DNA of 64,000 bases from Microvirga subterranea. GTDB taxonomy: Bacteria > Pseudomonadota > Alphaproteobacteria > Rhizobiales > Beijerinckiaceae. The stretch is from contig NZ_QQBB01000002.1 of assembly GCF_003350535.1 (NCBI RefSeq), forward strand, positions 554,594-618,593, in the 5' to 3' direction. A model generated the notes under the pieces. The model saw only the letters and a program-made list of their open reading frames with translations. It made no database searches and was not told the origin of the DNA. This document shows positions 26,684 to 37,063 of the stretch, piece after piece (position 1 is the stretch's first letter; every line of letters starts with the position of its first letter). A program made the position numbers and the translations under genes.

Positions 26684-27805
26684 TCACGGGGTGGCGAGAA
26701 TCCCGGCCGTGATAGCCCCGATCAGAGCCCCCGTCAGAACGATGCCGTCATGGGTTCCAAGCTGCCAGCGGGAAGGCTCACCCGCCCCATGAAGCCATAG
26801 GGTGCTTCCGAGAGTCGCCAGAGACCATCCGGTGCCGAGGAGAACGGTCGCGACCGAAAAGCCTAGAACCCCTGACGACATCGTGAAGGCCAGGACGGCA
26901 ATCCCCAGGAGAAGAGCAGCCGTGGCTGCGACGTGAGCCGGACGGATCACCGTCGGTGCGCAGGCCAGCACGAGGGAAGGGGCATACATCGCCATGATGT
27001 GCCAAGCGATTGTCTCAGGAACCGCCTCGCTGAGGCCGCAGCCCACCATGGCGATCGGCGTCGCGCCCATCAGTCCTGTCATCAGGAACCAGGCCAATGC
27101 GCTGATACCTGTCGGCAAAGCCAGCCATTGCCAACGGAGGGGAGCACTGTGCTCGCTCAAAAGCCGCTGCCGCAGCCGACGGTAAGGCAGGGCTGCCGTG
27201 CATGCCAGCGTGAGTAAATGGGTCAGAGACGCCACAACCGCGATTCCCACGAAAGCGTGGGTGGAGAGTGAATCTGCCTTTGTCGCCAATGTCGGTGCGA
27301 TGATTGCCGCAATGGTCGCGGCTCCGAAGACCAGCAGGGCGGCACGTCCTCCACGCCCTCCCATCGGAACGGCCGCGTGCCGGTAGAACAGGCTGAATCC
27401 CCCGGCTGTGCCCAGCCAGAAAGCTCCGAGCACCAGGGCTCCGAAATGCATCTTTATCAAGGCCCAGACCAGGATCAGGCCCCCGGCCGCCCCGAGCGAC
27501 GCTCCAAGCGAAAATGCCGCCCGCCGGCCGAACGAGTCGAGCAGGAGCGACGCCGGCAGGCTCGCCAGCACAGCACCCGCATAGAACGCCGTAAATGGCA
27601 GGGTGGAAAGGCTCCTGCTCGGCGCAAAGGCGAGCCCCGCCAGAGGCAGAATGCTCAACGTGAGCACCTGGGACAGAATCGACAGGGCAAACCCGATGGC
27701 GAGGAGCGCCACACCGCGGCGATCGGTGTCCGTCCTGTCGAGAACGCCGGGCTCGCAGACGCAGTCGAGCCGGCCTGCCCGGGATACGCTAGCCGAGGCG
27801 GTCAC
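26684..27805 (-). CDS. ccoA: CcoA-like MFS copper importer of the cbb3 cluster
   Basis: This protein has 373 residues and about 12 membrane segments. It is an MFS transporter without drug-efflux motifs. It carries both copper-binding motifs reported for Rhodobacter CcoA: MxxxM (Met242-Met246, MTGLM) and HxxxM (His269-Met273, HIMAM), with nearly the same spacing and position. CcoA brings copper in for the heme-Cu centre of cbb3 oxidase. The GTG start at 27805 overlaps the ccoS stop (GTGA), so it is translated with the oxidase assembly genes. The N-terminus of about 30 residues has two extra Cys (CVCEP), perhaps also metal related. Confidence in CcoA rather than a generic MFS comes from motif plus context. 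Confidence 0.8.
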   Translation of the reverse strand: MTASASVSRAGRLDCVCEPGVLDRTDTDRRGVALLAIGFALSILSQVLTLSILPLAGLAFAPSRSLSTLPFTAFYAGAVLASLPASLLLDSFGRRAAFSLGASLGAAGGLILVWALIKMHFGALVLGAFWLGTAGGFSLFYRHAAVPMGGRGGRAALLVFGAATIAAIIAPTLATKADSLSTHAFVGIAVVASLTHLLTLACTAALPYRRLRQRLLSEHSAPLRWQWLALPTGISALAWFLMTGLMGATPIAMVGCGLSEAVPETIAWHIMAMYAPSLVLACAPTVIRPAHVAATAALLLGIAVLAFTMSSGVLGFSVATVLLGTGWSLATLGSTLWLHGAGEPSRWQLGTHDGIVLTGALIGAITAGILATP

Positions 27806-27951
27806 GACCGGAGATCGTCGTCGGAGAGGACGCGAACCGCGGCGCCCTGGATATCGTCGTATTGGCCGTTCCTCAGCGACCAGAGGAAGGCCGCAAGCCC
27901 GGTCAGCCCGAGGATCAGTGCAGCCGGCACAAGGTAGAGAAGCACGTTCAT
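27802..27951 (-). CDS. ccoS: Cbb3 oxidase assembly protein CcoS
   Basis: This protein has only 49 residues. It has one membrane helix (MNVLLYLVPAALILGLTGLAAFLWSL) followed by the CcoS hallmark RNGQYDDIQGAAVRVLSDDD. CcoS is needed to insert heme and copper into CcoN. It starts 3 bases after the ccoI stop and its own stop overlaps the GTG of the ccoA-like gene. The size, motif and position make the call firm. Confidence 0.92.
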   Translation of the reverse strand: MNVLLYLVPAALILGLTGLAAFLWSLRNGQYDDIQGAAVRVLSDDDLRS

Positions 27952-27954
27952 GTT

Positions 27955-30186
27955 TCAGGCTCCTTGGATGACGAGATCGGGGCGTGGAGCGGCAGACTCA
28001 GCCGGGCCCGAAGCGCCTCGCGCCCGAAGGGCATTGAGCGTGACCAGCGTCGACGAGCCGGACATGGCAAGGGCGGCGACGAGGGGGGTCACATAACCGA
28101 GAAAGGCCAGTGGCACCGCGACGAGGTTGTAGACGAGGGCAATCCTGAGGTTCTGCTGCATCAACCGATGGGCGCGCCGCGAAATCGCGACCGTCTCGAG
28201 AACCGGACGGAGACGATCTCCCAGGAATACGGCATCCGCCTGCGCCTGGGTCAGGTCCGCAGCCGAGATCGGGGACAGCGATACGTGCGCGGAGGCGAGG
28301 GCCGGCGCGTCGTTCAGGCCGTCGCCCACCATCATGACCTTCCGGCCGTCGGCTTTGAGGGCCTCGAGAGCCTCGATCTTTTCCGCAGGGTTGCAGCCGC
28401 CGCGCCACATTTGGATCCCGAGCGCCGCTGCAATCGGAGCGACTGCTTCCGGCCGGTCGCCTGAAAGAATACGGCAGTCGAGCCCACGTTCCCGCAACGA
28501 TCGGACGACGTCGACCGCATCCGGACGCAAGGCTTGCTGCACGAGAAGGATGGCTCGTTTTTCGCCCCAGGCAAAAGCGATGACTGAAGCGCTTGGCCAG
28601 TCCGCGGCCGCATCGCGCGCAAGTTCCTCTGCGCCGCAAAAGCCGGGACTTCCGAGGCGCACTTCCACTCCGTCAACGACCGCATGGACACCCTGTCCGT
28701 GCTCCTCGACAGCGCCATCGAACGGACGGCGGTTGCGCGCCTCCTGGGACACGGCGGCTGCGAGGGGATGATGGCTCGAGAGACCGAGCCGCGCCGCCGC
28801 TTCTAGGAGGTCCGGAGCTAAGGTCCCGGCATTGACGACGCGCATCTCGGGCAGCGTCAGCGTGCCCGTCTTGTCGAAGACGACCGTATCCACGACGGCC
28901 AGACGCTCCAACGCGTCACCTGCATTGAGGAACACACCTGCACGGAAGAGTGCGCCGGAAGCCACGACCTGCACGACCGGTATCGCAAGAGCGAGCGCGC
29001 ACGGGCAGGTGATGATGAGAACCGCGACGGCCGTGATAATCGCGTCGTGGACGGAGGAGCCGGTGGCGATCCAGACGATGGCCGTCAAGGCGGCGGCCAG
29101 ATGGACCACCGGCGCATAGGCACGGGCGACCCGGTCGGCAAGCTGGACATAGCGTGACTTGGCTGAAGCGGCGTTCGCGAGAAGCCGCTCGACTTCGTCG
29201 AGCAGCGTCCCTTTGCCGGCGGCCGTCACGCGGAGCGTGAGAGTTCCATCGTAATTGAGGCTGCCGGCGTAGACCCGGCCACCAACTTCAGTAGCCCGGC
29301 GAGCGGTCTCTCCTGTCACGAGGCTTTCGTCGATTTCGGATGCTCCTGACAGGACGATTCCATCCACGGCGATGCGCTCTCCCGGACGGACAAGCACCTT
29401 GTCACCGGGATCAAGGGCAGCCGTCGGAACAAGAACGACCTCGCCATCCTGCCCGATCCGGTGTGCGACCTCCGACTTCAAGGCCGCAAGGTTACCCGCA
29501 ACGGCGCGGGTCTTGCGTCGCATGGCTTGGTCGAGGTAGCGGCCGCACAAGAGGAAGAATAGGAGCATGACCACCGAGTCGAAGTAGGTATGCTCTGCGT
29601 GATTGAGGGTCTCAACCACGGACATGGTGAGCGCGAGCATGATGCCGATGACGATCGGCACGTCCATATTGGTGCGGCGATTGCGCAGGGCCCCGAGCGC
29701 GCTCCGGAAGAATGGCTGGCCGGCATAGGCGACGGTCGGCAGCGCGATCAGAGCGGCAAGCCAATGAAACAGGTCACGCGTTTCCTGGGTGATATCGGTG
29801 ACGTTTCCGGACCACACGGACACCGCCAGCAACATGATGTTCATGGAGGCGAAGCCGGCGACGGCCAAGCATTTCAGAAGCCATTGCGCCCGCCGTGCCT
29901 CTTCCTCCTCGACGAGGCGAGACTGGAACGGATGAGCGCGGTAGCCCAGGCGGCGAAGCTCTTCCACCAGCATTGAGGGCGCGACGGCGCCATCCCGCCA
30001 TTCGACGGACAGACGATGGTTCGTATAGTTGAGGCGAGCGTCCAGGACGCCATCGAGGCGCTCCAGCCCATCTTCGATCTCATCGATGCAGGCGGCGCAA
30101 TCGATACCCTCCACTGCGAGGTCCAGATGAGCCGTTCCGTCGCCCGGACGCTTGACGAAGACGGAAAGATCGAGAGCTTCAGTCAT
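27955..30186 (-). CDS. ccoI: Copper-translocating P-type ATPase CcoI/FixI
   Basis: This protein has 743 residues. The N-terminal metal-binding domain with CAAC (GIDCAACIDEIEDGLERL) is followed by the P1B ATPase core: CPC in the membrane (IITCPCALALAIP), the phosphorylation site DKTGTLT, SSHHPLA-type HP locus, and GDGLNDAPAL. CcoI exports copper to the periplasm for cbb3 assembly, receiving it in the pathway that CcoA feeds. It lies between ccoH and ccoS, 9 and 3 bases away. The distal membrane segments near the C-terminus carry NLRIALVYN, typical of copper ATPases. Confidence 0.95.
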   Translation of the reverse strand: MTEALDLSVFVKRPGDGTAHLDLAVEGIDCAACIDEIEDGLERLDGVLDARLNYTNHRLSVEWRDGAVAPSMLVEELRRLGYRAHPFQSRLVEEEEARRAQWLLKCLAVAGFASMNIMLLAVSVWSGNVTDITQETRDLFHWLAALIALPTVAYAGQPFFRSALGALRNRRTNMDVPIVIGIMLALTMSVVETLNHAEHTYFDSVVMLLFFLLCGRYLDQAMRRKTRAVAGNLAALKSEVAHRIGQDGEVVLVPTAALDPGDKVLVRPGERIAVDGIVLSGASEIDESLVTGETARRATEVGGRVYAGSLNYDGTLTLRVTAAGKGTLLDEVERLLANAASAKSRYVQLADRVARAYAPVVHLAAALTAIVWIATGSSVHDAIITAVAVLIITCPCALALAIPVVQVVASGALFRAGVFLNAGDALERLAVVDTVVFDKTGTLTLPEMRVVNAGTLAPDLLEAAARLGLSSHHPLAAAVSQEARNRRPFDGAVEEHGQGVHAVVDGVEVRLGSPGFCGAEELARDAAADWPSASVIAFAWGEKRAILLVQQALRPDAVDVVRSLRERGLDCRILSGDRPEAVAPIAAALGIQMWRGGCNPAEKIEALEALKADGRKVMMVGDGLNDAPALASAHVSLSPISAADLTQAQADAVFLGDRLRPVLETVAISRRAHRLMQQNLRIALVYNLVAVPLAFLGYVTPLVAALAMSGSSTLVTLNALRARGASGPAESAAPRPDLVIQGA

Positions 30187-30195
30187 CGGACCGCC

Positions 30196-30696
30196 TCAGA
30201 GTGTTACGCGGCTCTTGGAGCGGAAGGCCGTGTCTCCATCGCGCATCAATTCGATCACAAGATCCCATTGTCCTTTTGGCGCAGCGGCCAGGCCCTGGAA
30301 GCGACCCGCTTCGGTTTCGTTTAACTCAAGAGTGACGTCGCGCCGTCGGTCCGTCGGATAGGAGAAGCGAGCGACGGGGGTCAACCCTGAGATGGGGCGG
30401 GCCTCCGCGTCCTTGACCGTGACGATCACCTGCGTTCCGTCGGCATTTCTTTGGAGAGTGACATCGACCCCCCAATGGCGGGCATCCTGAGCGTGAGCTG
30501 CCGTGACATCGCTCATGAAGTTAAGCCCAGCCTTGTAGGAACTCTCGGTCTCCACGCCTCCGAAGCTCGAAATAGCGACGCGGATCAGCACCACGTTCAT
30601 GGCAAAGATGATCCCGAAGAAGGTTACGAGGCACGCCAGGACCATCCGGCCGGTGAGCTGGCGTGGCGGACGTGAAGGGGCGAGAGAGGCCGACAT
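30196..30696 (-). CDS. ccoH: Cbb3 oxidase assembly protein CcoH/FixH
   Basis: This protein has 166 residues. The ATG at 30696 has AGGAA about 8 bases upstream. A single N-terminal membrane helix (MVLACLVTFFGIIFAMNVVLIRVAI) is followed by the FixH domain with YKAGLNFMSDVTAAHAQDARHWGVDV and a beta-rich C-terminus. CcoH stabilises cbb3 assembly intermediates. The open frame upstream of 30696 overlaps ccoG and is not used. Confidence 0.92.
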   Translation of the reverse strand: MSASLAPSRPPRQLTGRMVLACLVTFFGIIFAMNVVLIRVAISSFGGVETESSYKAGLNFMSDVTAAHAQDARHWGVDVTLQRNADGTQVIVTVKDAEARPISGLTPVARFSYPTDRRRDVTLELNETEAGRFQGLAAAPKGQWDLVIELMRDGDTAFRSKSRVTL

Positions 30697-30706
30697 CGGT
30701 TGGTTC

Positions 30707-32173
30707 CTATCGAGGAGCTTTGAAATGGTCGTTGGCATAGGCGGCCTCACCGCTGGTGAGATCGGTGATGACGAAGCGCACATCCGTCGTCTCGCCGGGG
30801 TGTTCTCCCACGGCCGTAACGAGGACCCTCATCTCCAGGGTCTGGTCGGGACCAACGCTCACGATCGGGCGGCCCTGCTGGTCGATCCGGCCGGCGACCA
30901 CGTCGACCTGAGCACCGGGAAGACCTTCCACATTCAAGGTATAGCTGCGCTCTTCCAGGTGCTTGTTTGCGACACGGACGGTGTAGGCATTGCGGATCGA
31001 GCCGTCCGAGAGGCGCACGAAGACCGGATTTCGATCATGCATCACGCTGACGTCGATCGACGTGCGCATGGCAAGGGCTGCGAGCATGACGAAGCCGACG
31101 ACAGCGATCATGCCTGCATAGAGAATGGTTCTGGGGCGAACGATGCGACGTATCTCGGGCCGACCCTCGATTCGCGCCTGGACGTTCATATCCGTGTCGT
31201 AGGCAATGAGACCCGTCGGGCGGCCGATCTTCGCCATGACGGAGTCGCAGGCGTCGATGCACAGGCCGCACTGGATGCAGTCGAGCTGGAGCCCGTTCCT
31301 GATGTCCACTCCGGTCGGGCACACGGCCACACATTGGACGCAGTCGACGCAGTCGCCGGCAGGGAGCCCCTGCTTCCGAAGAGCGTCATTTTTCTTGGCC
31401 GATCCGCGGGGCTCCCCACGATCATAACGATAGGTCACGTTAAGGGCGTATTCGTCGGTCAGCGCAGCCTGAATGCGGGGCCAGGGGCACATGTAGGTGC
31501 AGACCTGCTCGCGCATGAAGCCCGCCAGCGTGTACGTCGTGAAGGTGAGGATTCCGATCCAGATATACGCGACGGCTGGAGCCTGAAACGTCGCAAGATC
31601 CTTCACCAGGGTTGGCGCGTCTGAGAAATACAGGACCCAGGCACCGCCGGTCCACCAGGCGATCATCAGCCAGATCGTATGCTTCAGCACCTTCTGTCCG
31701 ACGGTCTTTACGGTCGGCTTTTCGCCGGCTTTCCGCATCCTCTCGCGGCGGTCGCCTTCGACCCAGCGCTCAACCGCATAGAACAGGTCCGTCCAGACGG
31801 TCTGCGGGCAGAGATAGCCGCACCAGATCCGGCCGGCGACTGCATTCATCAGGAACAGAGCCAGAGCGGCAAGAACCAGGAGGCCCGTGATATAGTATAC
31901 CTCTTGCGGCCAGATCTCGATGAAGAAGAAATAGAACCGCCGGTTCGGAAGGTCGGCTAGGATCGCCTGATCGGGCGCATTGGGGCCCCTATCCCAGCGA
32001 ATGAAGGGGAGGAGATAGTAGATGCCGAGGGTGATGGCGAGCACGATCCACTTGATCGTGCGGAACCGCCCTTTCACCGATTGCGGATAGATCTTCTTGC
32101 GAGGAGCATAGAGAGGTGCTTCCTCGTCAGAGGCGTGAGCCACAGGAGTTTTGGCAAGAGGGGCGTCAGCCAT
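30707..32173 (-). CDS. ccoG: Cbb3 oxidase accessory protein CcoG/FixG (4Fe-4S, copper reductase)
   Basis: This protein has 488 residues and several membrane helices with the polyferredoxin-like NapH/CcoG core. Motifs are GYLCPQTVWTD, CTYMCPWPRIQ, and the two cluster motifs CVDCVQCVAVCP and CIQCGLCIDACD. The C-terminal periplasmic Ig-like domain follows. CcoG reduces Cu(II) to Cu(I) during cbb3 biogenesis. An FNR/FixK box lies 65-78 bases upstream of the ATG at 32173, and this gene heads the ccoG-H-I-S-A unit. Confidence 0.95.
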   Translation of the reverse strand: MADAPLAKTPVAHASDEEAPLYAPRKKIYPQSVKGRFRTIKWIVLAITLGIYYLLPFIRWDRGPNAPDQAILADLPNRRFYFFFIEIWPQEVYYITGLLVLAALALFLMNAVAGRIWCGYLCPQTVWTDLFYAVERWVEGDRRERMRKAGEKPTVKTVGQKVLKHTIWLMIAWWTGGAWVLYFSDAPTLVKDLATFQAPAVAYIWIGILTFTTYTLAGFMREQVCTYMCPWPRIQAALTDEYALNVTYRYDRGEPRGSAKKNDALRKQGLPAGDCVDCVQCVAVCPTGVDIRNGLQLDCIQCGLCIDACDSVMAKIGRPTGLIAYDTDMNVQARIEGRPEIRRIVRPRTILYAGMIAVVGFVMLAALAMRTSIDVSVMHDRNPVFVRLSDGSIRNAYTVRVANKHLEERSYTLNVEGLPGAQVDVVAGRIDQQGRPIVSVGPDQTLEMRVLVTAVGEHPGETTDVRFVITDLTSGEAAYANDHFKAPR

Positions 32174-32237
32174 CGAATCCGCCGCGTCATCTCATAGGTT
32201 GATGACAATCCCATACGAGAGGTCTCGGCGAGCGGCC

Positions 32238-32251
32238 TTGATTTGGGTCAA
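32238..32251. promoter_or_regulatory. FNR/FixK box upstream of ccoG
   Basis: TTGAT-TTGG-GTCAA differs from the perfect TTGAT-N4-ATCAA by one base. Its centre is 72 bases upstream of the ccoG ATG. FixK/FNR boxes at -40 from transcription starts activate these genes at low oxygen in rhizobia. Confidence 0.75.
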
Positions 32252-32255
32252 AGCA

Positions 32256-32283
32256 AAGGGCCGGCAGTCTCCTGCCGGCCCTT
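32256..32283 (-). terminator. Terminator of ccoNOQP
   Basis: A perfect 12-bp stem (32256-32267 with 32272-32283, loop 4) is followed on the minus strand by TTTGCTTTG. It lies 30 bases past the ccoP stop and just before the FNR box of ccoG, separating the two transcription units. Confidence 0.85.
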
Positions 32284-32313
32284 CGATGCATTGCGATGGC
32301 GCCTGGATCGTCC

Positions 32314-33198
32314 TCAGCGCCTTTGATCGCCTCCGAGCGAATGGACGTAGACCGTGAGAGCCTTGACCGTCGTATCGTCGAGCCGCTCGTGCCAAGCGGG
32401 CATGACGCCGCCACGTCCATTCCACAGCCCTTCCATGATCACGGTCTTGTCGGAGCCGAACAGCCAGATCTGGTCCGACAGGTTCGGGGCGCCGAGTTCC
32501 TTGTTGCCCTGGCCCTTGTCGCCGTGGCAGGCGGCGCAATTATCGGCGAAGAGCTTGGCGCCGGCCGCAAGGTCGACTCCCTTCTCGGTCGGAAGGCCCG
32601 ACAGAGACCGCACGTAGTCCGCGACCTGGGAAAGTTCCTGCCGCTTCAGCATCCCGTCACGCCCGAAGGCCGGCATGGCGCCTTGGTGGCCCTTGTCGGC
32701 CGAGAAGCGTGCCCCGTGGCGGATGGTCTGCTCGATTTCAGGGAGCGACCCGCCCCAGAGCCAGTCGTCGTCGTTCAGGTTCGGGTAGCCCTTGGCGCCG
32801 CCGCCGCCGGCTCCATGGCAGGCCGCGCAGTTGTCGCCGAAGGCGGCTTTCCCCTGGGCCCGGGCGAAGGCGAAGAGTTCCGGGTTCTGCTGGATCTCCT
32901 CGACCGAGGCCTGAGCGAGCTTCGCCGTCATTCCGGCGCGTTGTGCCTTGAGAGCATCGAGATCCTGGACGATGGCGTCTCGGGATTGCCAGCCGAGAAC
33001 CCCTGTCGTGTAGGACGATACCAGAGGCCAGGCCGGGTAGGCGATGCAATATCCGATGGCCCAGACGATGGTGACGTAGAACGTCCAAAGCCACCACCGC
33101 GGCAGAGGATTGTTGAGCTCCTGGATATCGTCCCAGGTGTGGCCGGTCGTGGTCACGCCCGTGACGGCATCGACCTGTTCATGGGTTTCGTGAGCCAT
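32314..33198 (-). CDS. ccoP: Cbb3 cytochrome c oxidase diheme subunit CcoP
   Basis: This protein has 294 residues. The CcoP start (HTWDDIQELNNPLPRWWLWTFYVTIVWAIGY) contains the single membrane helix. Two c-heme motifs, both CAACH, follow in tandem cytochrome c domains with axial Met candidates (GAMPAFG and GVMPAWH). CcoP passes electrons from soluble or membrane cytochrome c to CcoO. It is the last gene of ccoNOQP and is followed by a terminator. Confidence 0.96.
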   Translation of the reverse strand: MAHETHEQVDAVTGVTTTGHTWDDIQELNNPLPRWWLWTFYVTIVWAIGYCIAYPAWPLVSSYTTGVLGWQSRDAIVQDLDALKAQRAGMTAKLAQASVEEIQQNPELFAFARAQGKAAFGDNCAACHGAGGGGAKGYPNLNDDDWLWGGSLPEIEQTIRHGARFSADKGHQGAMPAFGRDGMLKRQELSQVADYVRSLSGLPTEKGVDLAAGAKLFADNCAACHGDKGQGNKELGAPNLSDQIWLFGSDKTVIMEGLWNGRGGVMPAWHERLDDTTVKALTVYVHSLGGDQRR

Positions 33199-33201
33199 GG
33201 A

Positions 33202-33357
33202 TCAGTCCTCCTGGAGAGGCATGCGGGCCGCTTCATCGAAGCGGTCCTTCCGCGAGGGAGCGAGGGCGTAGACCAGCACGCCGAGGAAGACCAGGACGAA
33301 GTAGAGAAGCCCCCAGGTCTGAGCGAAGCCGGCGAGGAATTTATAAGTTTCGAGCAT
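33202..33357 (-). CDS. ccoQ: Cbb3 oxidase small subunit CcoQ/FixQ
   Basis: This protein has 51 residues: MLETYKFLAGFAQTWGLLYF and a membrane helix through GVLVYALAPSRKDRFDEAA, the typical CcoQ pattern. CcoQ stabilises the association of CcoP with CcoNO. It starts 10 bases after the ccoO stop and ends 3 bases before the ccoP start. AGGAGG lies upstream of its ATG. Confidence 0.93.
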   Translation of the reverse strand: MLETYKFLAGFAQTWGLLYFVLVFLGVLVYALAPSRKDRFDEAARMPLQED

Positions 33358-33367
33358 CTGTGCCTCC

Positions 33368-34102
33368 TCAGCGCACGTTCGCCTTGTTGTCGTAGAGCTT
33401 GAAGTCCACCTGGGTTCCCAGCATCTGCAGGTACGCGATCAGGGCGTCCGCTTCGGTGATCCGCTGGGGATTGGCGTCGTAATCGCGCGCCGCCGCCTTC
33501 GGGTACCGCTGCGCCAGAGCCGCCGCATTCGGGTCGTCGGTCGTAGCTTGGATCTTCAGGTCGACGTCGGCCTTCGCGATCATGTCGGGCGTGTAGGGCA
33601 CGCCGAGGGCGGCCTGCACCTTCATGTCCTCCGCGACGCGCTCCACGTCGATCTCCCGGTCGGAGAGCCAGGGATAGCTCGGCATGATCGAGCCGGGCAC
33701 CACCGCGCGAGGATCCTTCAGGTGGTCGCGATGCCACTCGTCCGAGTACTTGTTGCCGACACGGGCGAGGTCCGGGCCGGTGCGCTTGGAGCCCCACTGG
33801 AACGGCCTGTCGTACATGCTCTCGGCTGCCAGGGAGTAGTGTCCGTAACGCTCGACCTCGTCGCGAAGCGGCCGCACCATCTGGCTGTGGCAGTTGTAGC
33901 AGCCTTCACGCACGTAGACATTGCGCCCGGCGAGCTCGAGGGGGGTGTAGGGCCTGACGCCCTCCACCTTCTCGATTGTGCTCTTCAGATAGAAGAGAGG
34001 TACGATTTCCACCAAGCCGCCGATCGATATGACGAACAGCACGCCGATGACGAGGATGATCGAGTTGGTCTCGAAGATCTTATGACGGGACCAGAGTGAC
34101 AT
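33368..34102 (-). CDS. ccoO: Cbb3 cytochrome c oxidase monoheme subunit CcoO
   Basis: This protein has 244 residues, with an N-terminal membrane anchor ([25 protein letters not shown]) and a c-heme [12 protein letters not shown]. The sequence [32 protein letters not shown] is highly typical of CcoO. It receives electrons from CcoP and feeds the CcoN heme b. It starts 11 bases after the ccoN stop. Confidence 0.96.
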   Translation of the reverse strand: MSLWSRHKIFETNSIILVIGVLFVISIGGLVEIVPLFYLKSTIEKVEGVRPYTPLELAGRNVYVREGCYNCHSQMVRPLRDEVERYGHYSLAAESMYDRPFQWGSKRTGPDLARVGNKYSDEWHRDHLKDPRAVVPGSIMPSYPWLSDREIDVERVAEDMKVQAALGVPYTPDMIAKADVDLKIQATTDDPNAAALAQRYPKAAARDYDANPQRITEADALIAYLQMLGTQVDFKLYDNKANVR

Positions 34103-34113
34103 GGTCGGTTCCT

Positions 34114-35781
<1,668 letters not shown>

Positions 35782-35864
35782 AGGCCAGAACCTTCTTACG
35801 GACGAGCAAGGCAGAAAGCTTCGCTCTTAATCGAAGGCTGTAGGTGTCGCGGGCCGGAGAGGCA

Positions 35865-35878
35865 TTGATTCAGATCAA
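35865..35878. promoter_or_regulatory. Perfect FNR/FixK box between ccoN and the SDR gene
   Basis: TTGAT-TCAG-ATCAA is an exact TTGAT-N4-ATCAA palindrome. Its centre is 90 bases upstream of the ccoN ATG (minus strand), the usual place for low-oxygen activation of ccoNOQP. It is about 150 bases from the SDR gene on the plus strand. Confidence 0.85.
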
Positions 35879-35960
35879 GGGCTCCCCATGGAGGGACCGG
35901 CTCCTAGAGGGGTGCGGCGTTGCGGATACGACCTTATGGTGAGAGGCGCCCGGTCGATTT

Positions 35961-35986
35961 GGAACCTCCCAGTGGGCCAAGGCTTT
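35961..35986 (+). promoter_or_regulatory. Possible EcfG-type promoter of the SDR gene
   Basis: GGAAC (35961-35965) and, after 17 bases, CTTT (35983-35986) differ by one base from GGAAC-N17-CGTT. The -10 ends 36 bases before the SDR ATG at 36023. The exact -35 and the spacing support it. The -10 mismatch weakens it. Confidence 0.4.
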
Positions 35987-36022
35987 CCGCTAAGACCTGA
36001 TCCTCAGCGCCCAGGAGCTGCC

Positions 36023-37045
36023 ATGTGGAGCCACGAATCGGACCACGGCCCCGAGTTCGGCGATCTCGTCGTGGTGATCATAGGTGCTTCGAGCGGGATC
36101 GGGAGGGCAACGGCCCGCGAGTTCGCGAGGCGCGGTGCGCGCCTGGTTCTTGCCGCGAGACGTCGTGAATTGCTTCGGGAGGTCGCCCACGAGTGCGAGC
36201 GCCTCGGCGCTCAAGCGATTGCGGTCCCGACGGACGTCACGGATCCGGACGCCGTCTCCAACCTCGCAGATGCCGCCAAGACGTCTTTCGGGCGCATCGA
36301 CGTCTGGGTGAACAATGCCGGAACCGGAGTCTTCGGCCCTTTTACCGAGGGACGAATTGCGGTTCATCGTCAGGTGATCGAGATTAATCTGCTCGGAACG
36401 ATGTACGGCGCCGCAGCCGCCCTACCGATCTTCCAGCGGCAGGGGCATGGCGTTCTCATCAACAACATCTCCATGGGCGGATGGGCGCCAACGCCATTCG
36501 CCGCCGCCTACACCGCAAGCAAATTCGGGCTTCGAGGCTTCACATCGAGCCTCCGCCAAGAGCTGAAGGATCATTCCGGCATCCATGTCTGCGCCGTCTT
36601 CCCCTCGATCATCGATACGCCCGGCTTTGCCCACGGAGCGAACATGTCGGGCCGCGAACTCGAACTGACTGGGACGATCTATCCACCCGAGAAGGTGGCA
36701 GAGGCCGTTCTCGGCCTCGTCAGGCGTCCGAGGGACGAGGTGGCGGTGGGCTGGCCGGCCCGGGCGGCGCAGATCGCCTATGCGCTGGCACCTGGACCAA
36801 CGGAGGATCTCATGGGCGCGGCGGTGCGTCGCTACCTCCGGAGAGCGCCTCCGGCCCCCAGGACGGAAGGGGCCGTGATGCATCCAGTCCCTTACGGGAC
36901 CGGAGCGAGCGGAGGGCTTCGACAGAAGCGCAAGTCCGGAATCCATCTGTTGGGGCGGTCCCTCGGCCTTGCCTTTCTGGGGGCTCTTGCAGGCTTCGGA
37001 GGGGCCGCACTCGCACGAAGGTTGCCTTCTCGAGCGGATGCCTAG
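36023..37045 (+). CDS. Short-chain dehydrogenase/reductase with C-terminal membrane segment
   Basis: This protein has 340 residues. The SDR fold shows the NAD(P) motif GASSGIG, the ADxxD-type DVTD, NNAG, the catalytic Ser in NNISMGG and YTASK with catalytic Tyr and Lys. After the SDR domain comes a basic linker and a C-terminal hydrophobic segment (LGLAFLGALAGFGGAALA), so it may be membrane-attached. The ATG at 36023 with AGGAG 6-7 bases upstream is clearly better than one at 35888. The substrate is unknown. It lies just before the xox block, on the same strand, 74 bases upstream, with its own possible EcfG promoter. Confidence 0.88.
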   Translation: MWSHESDHGPEFGDLVVVIIGASSGIGRATAREFARRGARLVLAARRRELLREVAHECERLGAQAIAVPTDVTDPDAVSNLADAAKTSFGRIDVWVNNAGTGVFGPFTEGRIAVHRQVIEINLLGTMYGAAAALPIFQRQGHGVLINNISMGGWAPTPFAAAYTASKFGLRGFTSSLRQELKDHSGIHVCAVFPSIIDTPGFAHGANMSGRELELTGTIYPPEKVAEAVLGLVRRPRDEVAVGWPARAAQIAYALAPGPTEDLMGAAVRRYLRRAPPAPRTEGAVMHPVPYGTGASGGLRQKRKSGIHLLGRSLGLAFLGALAGFGGAALARRLPSRADA

Positions 37046-37063
37046 GAGGCACGGTTGCGGACT

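Noticed and set aside
26504-26800. Possible small plus-strand gene near the end of the cco operon
   Set aside because: It crosses the palindrome and runs into the conserved C-terminus of the CcoA-like gene on the other strand.
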